Assembly (NCBI GenBank): GCA_900768525.1
Contig: CAAGDF010000029.1
Location: 1-15,969 of the forward strand
DNA length: 15,969 bases
Reading direction: 5' to 3'
Source: Clostridia bacterium
GTDB lineage: Bacteria; Bacillota; Clostridia; Christensenellales; Borkfalkiaceae
A program made the translations under genes and the position numbers. Below are positions 1 to 8,188 of this stretch, piece by piece (positions within the stretch are counted from its first letter, which is position 1; every line of letters begins with the position of its first letter). The notes beneath the pieces are model-generated. The model worked only from the letters and a program-made list of their open reading frames with translations. It was not told where the DNA came from and did no database searches.

Positions 1-111
1 AAAAATGCAGAACAGCACGCCGAGCGCGATATAAACGAGCGCGACGATAATCTGAGATATCTGCTCCTTATTTGCCTTTACGCGGTACTTTGTGTTACCT
101 TTTTTTGCCAT
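1..111 (-). CDS. N-terminal part of a membrane protein, cut by the window edge
   Basis: Only the first 37 codons are present. The start codon is read on the minus strand at 111-109, preceded by an AGAGG ribosome binding site. The peptide opens with a basic cytoplasmic stretch (MAKKGNTKYRVKANKEQ), followed by a hydrophobic segment from about residue 18 that reads like a first transmembrane helix (IIVALVYIALGVLFCI). It lies 48 bases downstream of the M6 protease gene on the same strand with no clear terminator between, so the two may be cotranscribed. The basic start plus early helix would fit small multi-pass families such as DUF308, but that is a guess; too little is visible to name it. Confidence 0.6.
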   Translation of the reverse strand, partial: MAKKGNTKYRVKANKEQISQIIVALVYIALGVLFCIF

Positions 112-159
112 AATTTTACCTCTTTATGTTTTTTAAATTTTATCGATTAAAATATCAGA

Positions 160-2490
160 TTAAAACGCAAAAGTAAGCGTTCTTCCGTCGCCGCTTGCGG
201 CATTTGCGATTTTTACGGTTGCTTTTACCGCAGTGCCGTCGTACCACTTAAGTCCGCTTATGGTTTTGCCCACCGCGAACAAATCGCTGTTTGCCGAATA
301 TTCGTTATTCGCTATATCATTACCACCGTCGGCCTCTACAAGCGAAATAAGCTTATTGGTCGTATCGGAATTGTTGTTTGCGTAAATTTCCCATATGCCG
401 TATATTTGACTTGAATCGCTTTTCATCGTCGCGGCGACATGGTAAACTCTTACGCCCGCCACCGAGAACAGCCCGCTGTAGCCCTTTTCCATAGCGTTAA
501 GTCCGTCGGGCGTGTAATAGTCGATTATGTAATACTCGGAGAACGGATCGGCTTTGTTTTTGCAAATCATAACGCAATCGCCGCTTGCGCCGAAAGACGA
601 AAGCGTAAGACTGCAATTACCCGTAACCACATACGGATCAACCCAACCTAAAAGCAGTTTGGTAAACGCGTTGTGATCGCCTACGTTAGCATCCATCATA
701 TCCCCGCCGCCGATACCGCCGTCAACGCCCTTGCTGTCGTCGTAATCGTAGTAATCGTCGATGCCGAGCAAGTGCCCCGTTTCGTGTATTATCGTTTCGC
801 AGTTAATAGTAAGGCTCGTCTTGCTTGCGGGAGTTTCCGAAAAGAACTCGTACCCGAGGAACATATAGAAATCGGCTTCTTTATTGTCATAGTAAGTCGG
901 GTTTTCGGTGTAATATTCGTAAGTGAATGCCCACCAGAAATTTGCGTTATCGAAATCGACGGGAGCGGTGTAAACGAGATATATACCGTCGATATATCCG
1001 TCGTTATCGGTATCGTAGTCGGCATAATTGATTTGCGAATCGAAATGTTCAAGCGCGCCTTCTATAATCTCGTATTCGGGAGAGTTTTCGCCCGTGTATT
1101 GATTTTCGTAATAACTAGAACTCTTGCCCGTGTTGTAAACGTCGGTTACCATGCCGCCGATATCCAGTTTGCCGTAAGACGATTTTTTGTAATACGAATT
1201 AAGGCTTTCCCAGCCGGTCTCTTCGCTCGTGCCGAAAAACGCTTTTTCAAGCGTGCTCTTCATACTCGCGTCGGCTTTATAGTCGGTAAACGCCACGGGA
1301 ATTACAAGCACTTTGGGACTGCCTACCGAGGGCAAACCGCGGGTAATGCCCGTTTCGTTTGCGGCGGATTCTATGGGCGTAATGTCGCCGTAGCCCAGTC
1401 TTCTATAGTTAGGCAGAACTTTAACGTTTACTACCGCATTGATCGAGAATTCGCCGTATTTTACCGTTACGGTATAACTACCTTCGGCATCGCCGTTGTA
1501 ATCGGACGAGCCGAGCGTAAATTCGTTACTGCCGAGAGTTTTCTTGCTGTTGTTTTCAAGTACGGCATACACGGTCAGGTAATCGGCAACGTCAACAAGA
1601 GCTGTGCCTTTCGACACGGTAACTTCGTCGTTTTTAAGTTCGATATCGGTAACCGCATACGTTTTGCCGACTACCTCGGTGCTTTCGGTAAACGCTATCT
1701 GGTATCCGTCATGGTAACTTACCACAGCGTTTTTAACCGAGAACGCTTCGGGCGTATCGCATAATACCTCGTACAAATCGTTCACGAAAGATTCGGGCAG
1801 GTATTTGGACACGAACAACGTTACGGTAGTTTTTCCATCGGTTATTTTCACGCTGTAGTCCTTGTTCGCCGTCGGCTTGCCGAGAGTGCCCGACAACGCG
1901 ACGTTTTCAACGTCGATATTCATCGAAAGACAGCCGTCGATTTCAGACAGCACGTCGATCTTTACCGCAGGCATATTCATTCCGCTGCCTATGACTTCGC
2001 ATTTCGTGATTGTTTGCAATTCAACAAGCCCGCTAAACGTCGTCTTTTTTGCAGTTACGACGGTCACGTCGCCGACGGATACGTTTTGCGGAGTTTTACC
2101 GCAGTATATATACATCCCGTTTTTGCCGTCGGAAATGTAGAAGCTGTTTCCGACAAAACCTACAACGACACCGCATACGGTAACGGTAGCTCCGTCAGCC
2201 TTTTCGTACGCATCCGCAATCGGATATAGATCGAATTCGGACGGCTGCGGATCGGAATCGGGTTTGACGCTCGACGAAGAATCGTCGGGCTTTACAGAAG
2301 AATCGTCGGGAGCACCCGAAGAATCATCGGGCTTTATTGATGAATCGTCCGGAATATGCGAAGAGTCTCCCGCACTGACGGACGAATCGTTCGTCGGTAC
2401 TTTTTCGCATGAAGCAAAAAACATGCACATCGACACGACGCAACAGACTATCAGCAGTAAAACCGATAAAACAGGTGATTTTTTATTCAT
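160..2490 (-). CDS. Secreted M6-type metalloprotease lipoprotein
   Basis: This is a predicted cell-surface zinc peptidase of the M6 (immune inhibitor A-like) group, 776 residues. The N-terminus is a signal peptide ending in a lipobox (FASC, Cys28), then an Asp/Ser-rich linker with repeated DDSS units (about residues 45-80) that probably spans the wall. About residues 85-170 look like an OB-fold-type beta domain, and about 275-365 like an Ig-like beta domain. The peptidase domain follows (about 380-680). It carries the zinc motif HExxHxxGxxD at residues 569-579 (His569, Glu570, His573, Asp579). A D-x-D-x-D-G stretch at 491-501 resembles an EF-hand-like calcium loop. The remaining 95 or so residues are unassigned. 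A GGAG ribosome binding site precedes the start, and a good minus-strand promoter lies about 90 bases upstream. Substrate is unknown; protein degradation at the surface is inferred from the family. Confidence 0.9.
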   Translation of the reverse strand: MNKKSPVLSVLLLIVCCVVSMCMFFASCEKVPTNDSSVSAGDSSHIPDDSSIKPDDSSGAPDDSSVKPDDSSSSVKPDSDPQPSEFDLYPIADAYEKADGATVTVCGVVVGFVGNSFYISDGKNGMYIYCGKTPQNVSVGDVTVVTAKKTTFSGLVELQTITKCEVIGSGMNMPAVKIDVLSEIDGCLSMNIDVENVALSGTLGKPTANKDYSVKITDGKTTVTLFVSKYLPESFVNDLYEVLCDTPEAFSVKNAVVSYHDGYQIAFTESTEVVGKTYAVTDIELKNDEVTVSKGTALVDVADYLTVYAVLENNSKKTLGSNEFTLGSSDYNGDAEGSYTVTVKYGEFSINAVVNVKVLPNYRRLGYGDITPIESAANETGITRGLPSVGSPKVLVIPVAFTDYKADASMKSTLEKAFFGTSEETGWESLNSYYKKSSYGKLDIGGMVTDVYNTGKSSSYYENQYTGENSPEYEIIEGALEHFDSQINYADYDTDNDGYIDGIYLVYTAPVDFDNANFWWAFTYEYYTENPTYYDNKEADFYMFLGYEFFSETPASKTSLTINCETIIHETGHLLGIDDYYDYDDSKGVDGGIGGGDMMDANVGDHNAFTKLLLGWVDPYVVTGNCSLTLSSFGASGDCVMICKNKADPFSEYYIIDYYTPDGLNAMEKGYSGLFSVAGVRVYHVAATMKSDSSQIYGIWEIYANNNSDTTNKLISLVEADGGNDIANNEYSANSDLFAVGKTISGLKWYDGTAVKATVKIANAASGDGRTLTFAF

Positions 2491-2578
2491 AGTTTCTCCT
2501 TAACGCAACACAGAACCGTGCGCCCTCCGCTACGACAACGCCGCACGCTCCATGCGCATATTATTGTCATGCGCGTAT

Positions 2579-2607
2579 ATTGTATAATAAAAATGCACAA
2601 AAGTCAA
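2579..2607 (-). promoter_or_regulatory. Promoter of the M6 protease gene
   Basis: Read on the minus strand, TTGACT (2607-2602), a 17-base spacer and TACAAT (2584-2579) form a near-consensus sigma-A-type promoter. It would give a leader of roughly 80 bases before the protease start at 2490. Two CATGCGC-containing repeats lie between promoter and gene (about 2551-2576). Confidence 0.7.
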
Positions 2608-2653
2608 AGTATAAAAATAAAAATGTCAAATTTGCGAATTTTATGCTAAAAGA

Positions 2654-2682
2654 TTGCACTTCGGGCGTTTTATTGGTATAAT
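2654..2682 (+). promoter_or_regulatory. Candidate promoter of the 333-residue lipoprotein gene
   Basis: A perfect TATAAT (2677-2682) lies 17 bases after a weak -35 (TTGCAC, 2654-2659). The leader of about 70 bases that would follow contains an inverted repeat, GGTAAAA (from 2712) with TTTTACC (ending near 2735), just upstream of the start codon. The divergent protease promoter is about 50 bases away. Confidence 0.55.
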
Positions 2683-2757
2683 CGAATAAATAAAAAATCG
2701 TGCGCGAGCGCGGTAAAACTCCATGCGTTTTTACCCCGTCCGCGGTTAAGAGAGAAC

Positions 2758-3759
2758 ATGAATTTATTTAAAAAGATTGCAATATTTACGCTTACGGCAC
2801 TTGTAGCGTTTTCCTGCGCGTGTACCGGTCAGACGGTATCATATACAATATTCGGCGGTTCGTTCTGGCTGAATTCCTCCGAACTTGCAAAAGTGGGCAA
2901 CGTTAACGAGACCTGCGTTTACGACGTAACCCTTACGCCCGCCGAAGATGCGCTTTTCACGGCGGAATACACCGACGGAACGCAACTTAAAACCACCCTT
3001 TCCACCGTTTCGGAGGACGGACAGCAGTATTATTCGTTCAAAACCGAACTCACGGTTAAGGGCAGTTACAAATACGACGATAAAGTTATTCCCATCGACG
3101 ACAGCGTTGTTTCCGAGTGCGTTTTTTCGGGGTTGGATAAACAGTTCCGCCCGCTTCGCAGCAGCAAATCGGTTACTTCCACAAGCGTGGAAAGTTACAA
3201 CGGCGCAGTGCAGTTTTCGTTTTTCTCGTACAATATGGCGACCGAATATTCGGACAACGCCGCAACGGTGAAAATCACCCCGAATAAAACGATGCCCGAA
3301 ACGCTTAATAAGTTAGTTGTAGAGAGAACCGTTAAAGAAACGGAAAACACGTACAATAAACTCGGTTCGCCGTTTATAGACAATGAACTGACCTTCTTTT
3401 TCCCGAGAGCGGCGGAACTTACTTCGGGCTTTTCTTCGCAGTACAGTTCGCTTGACGGCTTGGCGCAAAAGGTTCGCAAGCTCAGCCTTTCGGTAAGCTC
3501 CGAAAAAGGCACTCAGGAAATAAAGATACCCGAATACGTTTACAACGGCTCGACCGTCAAAGATAAGACGATTGCTTGCTTTATCGCACAAATAGCGATT
3601 ACGGGCGATTCGTTTACGGGCACACCGCAAACGCTGTATTTTGCGGCGGCAAGCAAAAAAAACGAGAATAAAAGACGGCTTGTAAAAATAGAAACCACAC
3701 TGCCGTACCTTGCGGGCACGGTCGCTTATACCCTGCACTCGGTATCTTACAGCGCGTAA
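2758..3759 (+). CDS. Lipoprotein of unknown function (333 aa)
   Basis: I do not recognise this protein. It starts with a typical lipoprotein signal: basic residues, a hydrophobic core (IAIFTLTALVAF), then Cys20 and Cys22, either of which could be the lipidated cysteine. The mature part looks beta-rich, with alternating polar and hydrophobic strands, many Thr/Ser/Tyr, no obvious repeats, no catalytic motif and no membrane segment. It would be anchored on the outer face of the cytoplasmic membrane. The ribosome binding site (GAGAG, seven or so bases before the ATG) is weak compared with its neighbours. It stands divergent from the M6 protease lipoprotein. The 3' side runs into the mgtE leader without a convincing terminator, so read-through into mgtE is possible. 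Confidence 0.75.
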   Translation: MNLFKKIAIFTLTALVAFSCACTGQTVSYTIFGGSFWLNSSELAKVGNVNETCVYDVTLTPAEDALFTAEYTDGTQLKTTLSTVSEDGQQYYSFKTELTVKGSYKYDDKVIPIDDSVVSECVFSGLDKQFRPLRSSKSVTSTSVESYNGAVQFSFFSYNMATEYSDNAATVKITPNKTMPETLNKLVVERTVKETENTYNKLGSPFIDNELTFFFPRAAELTSGFSSQYSSLDGLAQKVRKLSLSVSSEKGTQEIKIPEYVYNGSTVKDKTIACFIAQIAITGDSFTGTPQTLYFAAASKKNENKRRLVKIETTLPYLAGTVAYTLHSVSYSA

Positions 3760-4092
3760 ACAGGACAACCGCGCTTAACGCTGTAAATATCCGGAAAAGC
3801 TCCCCGCCGAATATCGCGGGAAAGAATAAAAAACGTATAATAACTATGAAAGAACAAGACATACCCCGAAGTCGATTAAGCGACTTTGAATCAAAATCGA
3901 ATAACGCAAAACGTAAAGGCGATTATTTTAAGGAAAGATTACGGCGCGAGCTTTAAACAGCCGCAGTGCCGGCTTGCCGTTTTTCGGCATAAATTAAGAT
4001 TTTTTCCGAATCTCGCCGCGGTTTTGCGTGCGGGATTTTTTTATCCTTTTATACAAACGCTTCGCCGCCGCGTGCGGCAAAGGAGGATGAAC
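3760..4092 (+). other. Structured leader upstream of the mgtE pair
   Basis: This 333-base gap holds several hairpins on the plus strand: AAGTCG-6 nt-CGACTT (3869-3886), TGCCG-5 nt-CGGCA (3975-3989), a terminator-like stem (4011-4042), and GCCGC-5 nt-GCGGC (4064-4078) ending three bases before the AGGAGG site of mgtE. A TATAAT at 3836-3841 could be a -10 element, but no matching -35 was seen. I could not find the conserved segments of the M-box (ykoK) magnesium riboswitch. A regulatory role for the following magnesium transporters is inferred from position and structure only. Confidence 0.45.
4011..4042 (+). terminator. Candidate intrinsic terminator or attenuator in the mgtE leader
   Basis: TCTCGC (4011-4016) pairs with GCGGGA (4030-4035, one G-U pair) and is followed by seven T residues (4036-4042). 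It sits about 50 bases before the mgtE start. An upstream AGATT (around 3998-4002) can pair with AATCT (4009-4013), which overlaps the 5' arm, so an alternative fold is possible. The stem is short. Confidence 0.4.
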
Positions 4093-5493
4093 ATGCCGGA
4101 AGATCAACTTAAAAACAACGCAGTCGCCCCGCGCGAGTTCGAAAAGGAGATCGTCGCCGCCGTAAAAAGCGGGTTTTCCACCGAAAAATTGCGGGAAGTG
4201 CTCGACGATTACCACGACAACGATATCGCGCACGCCCTGCCGCTGCTGACTCAAAAAGAACGTAAAATTCTTTACGTTGCACTCGGCGACGACCGCATAT
4301 CCGACGTTTTCAGTTACCTTGACGACCCCGAACCGTTCGTGAACGAGATGTCCGACGCAAAAGTCGCCGACATCGTGGAAAACATGGACTCGGACGACGC
4401 AACCGACGTTCTCGACGAACTGGACGAAGATCGTAAACAGGACATTATCAACCTGATGGACGCCGACAGCGCGCGCGACCTTAAACTTATTTCCAATTAC
4501 GAAGAGGACGAAGTCGGTTCGCGTATGACGAACGACTACGTTTCCGTCGACCGTGCCTGTACTGTTAAAGAAGCGATGAAATCGGTTATCGGCGAAGCCG
4601 CCGAGAACGACAACATCTCCACTGTGTTCGTAACCGAAAACGGAGTGTTCAAAGGCGCGTTCAAACTGAAAGACCTTGTAATCGCAAGGAGCACCACCCC
4701 GCTCGACGACATTATAGTTTCTTCCTTCCCGTACCTTTACGCCGACGATAAGATATCCGACGTTTTAAGCGATTTAAAAAGCTATGCGGAGGAATGCATT
4801 CCTGTTTTAGATAACGATAATCGACTTATAGGGGCACTTACGAGCGCAGACGTTATCGAGGCGGTCGACGACGAAATGAGCGAAGACTATGCAAAACTCG
4901 CAGGTCTTGCCTCGCAGACCGAAGAGGACGAAAAAGTTGGCGCAGGCATGCTTAAACGTTTGCCCTGGCTGATCATACTGCTCGTTCTCGACCTGTTTAT
5001 AGGTGCATACACAGGCATTTTCGAAGCCATTATCGTGGGCGTGCCGTTTCTTGTTTGCTTTCAGCAAATGATTTCGGGCATGAGCGGTAACGTAGGTACG
5101 CAATCGCTTGCAGTTTCTGTCCGCGTACTTTCACGCGGGGATGCAGACGGCAAAATCATACGCAAAATGGTGGGCAAAGAACTGCTGGTCGGCTTTCTGA
5201 ACGGCGCGGTAATCGGCGTGTTCTCCATGATTGCCGTAACACTGTTCGCATACCTTACCAATACCGCAGGCGGTTTTTCAGGCTCGGCGACGGCGGGGCT
5301 TGCGGTCGGTCTTTCGATGATAGCGGCGACCACGGTATCGTCGCTTACAGGCACGCTTATTCCCCTTTTCTTTTATAAAATCAAGATAGATCCGGCTGTC
5401 GCATCCGGTCCGCTTATCACCACGGTAAACGACCTTGCGGCAATTTCGGTTTACTACGGCACGGCAATGATTTTGTTTGCCGGCTTACTGTAA
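4093..5493 (+). CDS. mgtE: MgtE-family magnesium transporter, first copy
   Basis: This is a predicted Mg2+ channel/transporter of the cytoplasmic membrane, 466 residues. The order is as in the family: an acidic helical MgtE N-domain (about 20-145), two CBS domains (about 150-275) that sense cytoplasmic Mg2+, a linker helix, and about five transmembrane helices from about residue 290. The pore region keeps SGNVGTQS and the last-helix motif ASGPLITTVNDL. Its Asp447 lies 19 residues from the end, in the place of the essential pore aspartate of Thermus MgtE (Asp432 of 450, from memory). The reading frame is open from 3886, but I chose ATG 4093: AGGAGG (4081-4086) is well spaced for it, and the upstream codons encode an unconserved-looking basic stretch. 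ATG 4087 abuts the AGGAGG and is too close. The second copy begins 11 bases after the stop. Confidence 0.93.
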   Translation: MPEDQLKNNAVAPREFEKEIVAAVKSGFSTEKLREVLDDYHDNDIAHALPLLTQKERKILYVALGDDRISDVFSYLDDPEPFVNEMSDAKVADIVENMDSDDATDVLDELDEDRKQDIINLMDADSARDLKLISNYEEDEVGSRMTNDYVSVDRACTVKEAMKSVIGEAAENDNISTVFVTENGVFKGAFKLKDLVIARSTTPLDDIIVSSFPYLYADDKISDVLSDLKSYAEECIPVLDNDNRLIGALTSADVIEAVDDEMSEDYAKLAGLASQTEEDEKVGAGMLKRLPWLIILLVLDLFIGAYTGIFEAIIVGVPFLVCFQQMISGMSGNVGTQSLAVSVRVLSRGDADGKIIRKMVGKELLVGFLNGAVIGVFSMIAVTLFAYLTNTAGGFSGSATAGLAVGLSMIAATTVSSLTGTLIPLFFYKIKIDPAVASGPLITTVNDLAAISVYYGTAMILFAGLL

Positions 5494-5504
5494 GGAGGGC
5501 GATT

Positions 5505-6905
5505 ATGTCGGACGAAATCTTAACAAACGAAATCGACCCGCGTGAGAAAATTACGGAAGAGTTGCTTGACCTTTTAAAAAGCGACCTGACCGCCGAAACC
5601 TTACGCGAAAAATTAGACGATTACCACGAAAACGACGTTGCGCAGGTCATTCCGCTGCTCACCGAGGAAGAGCGCAAACAGTTATATCTTAAACTTGACG
5701 ACGATTATTTGTCGGAAATATTCAGTTATTTAGACGATCCCGAGCCGTATATCGAGGAAATGACCGCCGACAAAGCGGCAGACATTATCGAATCGATGGC
5801 AGCGGACGACGCGGTTGACGTTCTCGACGAACTCGAAGAGGACAAAAAGAACGAGATCATCGGGCTTATGGACGAGGACAGCGCGAACGACGTCAAACTG
5901 ATTACGGGTTACGACGACGACTGCATAGGTTCGCGAATGACCACCGACTATGTGTCCATCAAAAACGACTACAATATAAAGACGGCGATGAAGAGCCTTG
6001 TGGAGCAAGCCGCCGAAAACGACAACATTTCCACAATCTACGTAACCGACGAAAACAACGTGTTTTACGGTGCGGTTTCGCTTAACAAACTGTTTATCGC
6101 AAGGAGCGACACTCCGCTCGACGATATAGTAACAACCTCGTTCCCCTACCTTTACGCGGACGATAAAATCGTGGACGCACTGCCCCGAATTAAGGAGTAC
6201 GAAGAAGAGTCTTTGCCCGTATTAGATGCCGATAATCGACTTATAGGCGTACTTACGAGCGCGGACGTAGTAGAAGCGGTCGACGACGAAATATCCGAGG
6301 ACTATGCAAAACTCGCAGGTTTATCCGAAGAGGACGACCTTAGCGAACGCGTTTTCGGAAGCGTTAAAAAAAGGCTTCCATGGCTTGCGGCGCTATTAGT
6401 TTTAAGTTTTATAGTATCATCGGTACTTAAAGTTTTCGACGGCGTTATGGCTGCGCTCCCCATACTTGTTTTCTTCCAGACTATGGTGCTGGATATGAGC
6501 GGTAACGCAAGTACGCAATCGCTCGGCGTAACCATCCGGCGGCTTACCGATCCCGATATCACCGCCGCCGATAAACGAAGAGCTTTTTTCAGCGAACTCA
6601 GCATTTCTTTCTTCGACGCGTTGATTCTCGCAACCATAGCGTTCGGCTTAACCACTGCCTATATGCTTATATTCAAGCATCAGCCCGTCGGTCAGGCAAT
6701 GCCCGTTGCGGCTTGCATCGCGGCGGCTATGGCAATTTCCATGACCGTTTCGGGCATACTCGGCACGGCAATACCTATGTTCTTTAAAAAGACGGGCATA
6801 GACCCCGCCGCCGCATCCGGTCCTTTGATTACGACTATGAACGACCTCTTGTCCGCCGTAACGTATTACGGCTTGGCGGCGCTGCTGCTTTTAACTATTG
6901 CATAA
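5505..6905 (+). CDS. mgtE: MgtE-family magnesium transporter, second tandem copy
   Basis: This is a paralogue of the preceding gene with exactly the same length (466 residues) and the same layout: MgtE N-domain, CBS pair, linker, about five transmembrane helices. The cytosolic halves are very similar, with shared blocks such as FSYLDDPEP, AAENDNIST, SFPYLYADDKI and LTSADVVEAVDDE. The membrane halves differ more, for example SGNASTQS in place of SGNVGTQS. The pore aspartate is again residue 447. AAGGAGGG overlaps the stop codon of the first copy and sits seven bases before ATG 5505, so the two are surely one operon. MgtE proteins act as homodimers; whether these two pair with each other is unknown. 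A strong terminator follows at 7031-7077. Confidence 0.93.
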   Translation: MSDEILTNEIDPREKITEELLDLLKSDLTAETLREKLDDYHENDVAQVIPLLTEEERKQLYLKLDDDYLSEIFSYLDDPEPYIEEMTADKAADIIESMAADDAVDVLDELEEDKKNEIIGLMDEDSANDVKLITGYDDDCIGSRMTTDYVSIKNDYNIKTAMKSLVEQAAENDNISTIYVTDENNVFYGAVSLNKLFIARSDTPLDDIVTTSFPYLYADDKIVDALPRIKEYEEESLPVLDADNRLIGVLTSADVVEAVDDEISEDYAKLAGLSEEDDLSERVFGSVKKRLPWLAALLVLSFIVSSVLKVFDGVMAALPILVFFQTMVLDMSGNASTQSLGVTIRRLTDPDITAADKRRAFFSELSISFFDALILATIAFGLTTAYMLIFKHQPVGQAMPVAACIAAAMAISMTVSGILGTAIPMFFKKTGIDPAAASGPLITTMNDLLSAVTYYGLAALLLLTIA

Positions 6906-7030
6906 AATGTTCTTGCACTGCAAAACAGGCAATAATCAACCTATAGACTTACTTTTTAATAAAAACGCATATAAAATCACTATTCCGGATAAGAATGAAA
7001 CAAATCTCGGTCTTGTCCTGCATAAAAAGT

Positions 7031-7077
7031 AAAACCGCTTGCGATTCGGCTTTTCACCGAAACGCAAGCGGTTTTTT
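7031..7077 (+). terminator. Strong intrinsic terminator after the mgtE operon
   Basis: A 13-bp perfect stem (AAAACCGCTTGCG at 7031-7043 with CGCAAGCGGTTTT at 7063-7075) is topped by a further TTCGG/CCGAA stem (7045-7049 with 7057-7061) and a 7-base loop. A run of six T follows (7072-7077). The A-rich 5' side would give a U-containing tail on the other strand too, so it may also stop the convergent DegV gene. Confidence 0.9.
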
Positions 7078-7136
7078 AAAGAGAAGAAGGAGTTAGTTGT
7101 AATCGTTTTAATGATTCAATCGATCGATTAAACCGA

Positions 7137-7988
7137 TCAATCGTCGTGCTCGCCGTCGTTGATGAACAGTATTCCGAGCGTATTTTCACCGCAGTGGCTG
7201 GTAATCGTGCCGCCTGCGTTGGTAATCATAATATGTTTAAACCCATGCTCTTCGAGTATTTGTTTGACCATAGCGTTTTGTTCGTCGGTCGCCGTGGTGG
7301 AAGTAATGAATACTTCGGACAAGTCGGGGTTATCGTATTCTCTGAGCGTATCGTTTACATAATTCCTGATACAATTATCCATATTTCCGCGATACTTGCC
7401 CGCGGGTTTCATCTTTCCGTCTTTAACAAGAATCTGCAATCTGAGTTTTAAAATGTTCGATCCGAAAAGCTGGAGAGCCGAACATCTGCCTCCCTTGTAA
7501 AGATAGTCAAGACGAGCAAGCACAAAACTTGCTTGAACGTGCGGGACTCTCTCTTCGCACTTTTTGACTATTTCTTCGGGCGAATATCCTTTTTTAATGA
7601 GTTTGGAGGCATAAATCGCAATAAGACCTATACCTGTAGAGAGCGACAGCGAATCGATAACGTAGACGTTTTTCATCGTAGCGGCGACCGCTTTCGCGTT
7701 TTCGCACGCGGAAGAAATGCACGATGACAGCGAAACGTGAATTACCGCGTCGTAAGATTCGAGGAGCTTAGCGAAATGTTCTTCGAACTGAGTGCGGTTT
7801 ACCGCGCCCGTTTTAGGCAAAACTTTGTACTTGTTGACGTACTCTATGATGTGCGACGTGGGAAACTCGCCGTCATACTTTACTTCATCACCCAGAAAAA
7901 CCGTGAACGGCAAAGTGTGAATATCATACTGTGCGAGAAGTTCCTTGGGCATATCTATCGTACTTTCGGCAGACACTGCTATTTTCAT
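7137..7988 (-). CDS. DegV-family fatty-acid-binding protein
   Basis: This 283-residue protein matches the usual DegV family length and pattern: an N-terminal MKIAVSAESTIDMP strand-loop, PKTGAVN near residue 60, a serine-rich binding loop (VSLSSCISSACEN), RLDYLYKGGRCSA in the middle and a C-terminal SHCGENTLGILFI. Family members bind one fatty acid; in Bacillota some (FakB) present it to the kinase FakA for phospholipid synthesis. No FakA-like gene is in this window, so the specific role is open. The frame is open to 8066, but the start chosen is 7988, with GGAGG eight or so bases before it and the family N-terminus directly after. The gene is convergent with the mgtE operon and divergent from the XRE gene. 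Confidence 0.92.
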   Translation of the reverse strand: MKIAVSAESTIDMPKELLAQYDIHTLPFTVFLGDEVKYDGEFPTSHIIEYVNKYKVLPKTGAVNRTQFEEHFAKLLESYDAVIHVSLSSCISSACENAKAVAATMKNVYVIDSLSLSTGIGLIAIYASKLIKKGYSPEEIVKKCEERVPHVQASFVLARLDYLYKGGRCSALQLFGSNILKLRLQILVKDGKMKPAGKYRGNMDNCIRNYVNDTLREYDNPDLSEVFITSTTATDEQNAMVKQILEEHGFKHIMITNAGGTITSHCGENTLGILFINDGEHDD

Positions 7989-8007
7989 ATCGGAAACCTC
8001 CGTAATA

Positions 8008-8013
8008 ATTATA
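8008..8013 (-). promoter_or_regulatory. Possible -10 element for the DegV gene
   Basis: On the minus strand a perfect TATAAT (8013-8008) lies 19 bases before the DegV start codon and a few bases before its GGAGG. The -35 region at the right distance (TGTGAA) is poor, so this is only a candidate. Confidence 0.3.
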
Positions 8014-8115
8014 CTTGCGCGAAGAACAAGTTCACACTCGCCCTTCGACCTCAAAAATCCTAACACAGTTTATGCAAAAAATCAATATTATAAACTAAAC
8101 GATCGCGGGACAACC

Positions 8116-8173
8116 CTCTACTCGTATTTTTTTTGCGGTAGAGTGGCAATTTTTTTACTCTACTCACGGTAGA
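8116..8173. promoter_or_regulatory. Array of four phased TCTAC/GTAGA half-sites
   Basis: TCTAC at 8117-8121 and 8159-8163 alternates with its complement GTAGA at 8138-8142 and 8169-8173. The start-to-start distances are 21, 21 and 10 bases, close to whole helical turns, so the sites would face the same side of the helix. They form two inverted repeats, CTCTAC-16 nt-GTAGAG and TCTAC-5 nt-GTAGA. T-tracts of 8 and 7 bases (8127-8134, 8150-8156) lie between them. The array sits just upstream of the XRE gene promoter and in the region shared with the divergent DegV gene. An operator role is inferred. Confidence 0.5.
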
Positions 8174-8188
8174 AATGCCTCTATATGC

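Noticed and set aside
673..1764. Long plus-strand open frame (363 codons) opposite the M6 protease
   Set aside because: It is an antisense shadow of the protease gene, with no ribosome binding site or protein-like pattern, while the minus-strand frame has clear domains.
3797..3820. Hairpin CCCGC/GCGGG after the 333-residue lipoprotein as a terminator
   Set aside because: The stem is only 5 bp and is followed by an A-rich run, not T.
3886..4092. N-terminal extension of the first MgtE
   Set aside because: The 69 extra codons encode a basic, unconserved-looking stretch across the hairpin-rich leader; AGGAGG and equal length with the second copy support ATG 4093.
3760..4092. M-box (ykoK) magnesium riboswitch before mgtE
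   Set aside because: None of the conserved M-box sequence segments could be found by eye; a covariance search would be decisive.
7989..8066. N-terminal extension of the DegV protein
   Set aside because: GGAGG lies directly before codon 27 (7988), where the family N-terminus begins.
8116..8156. CTCTAC/GTAGAG stem with a T-run as an intrinsic terminator
   Set aside because: The stem has only 6 bp with a 16-base loop and no gene upstream on that strand; the phased half-site reading explains it better.
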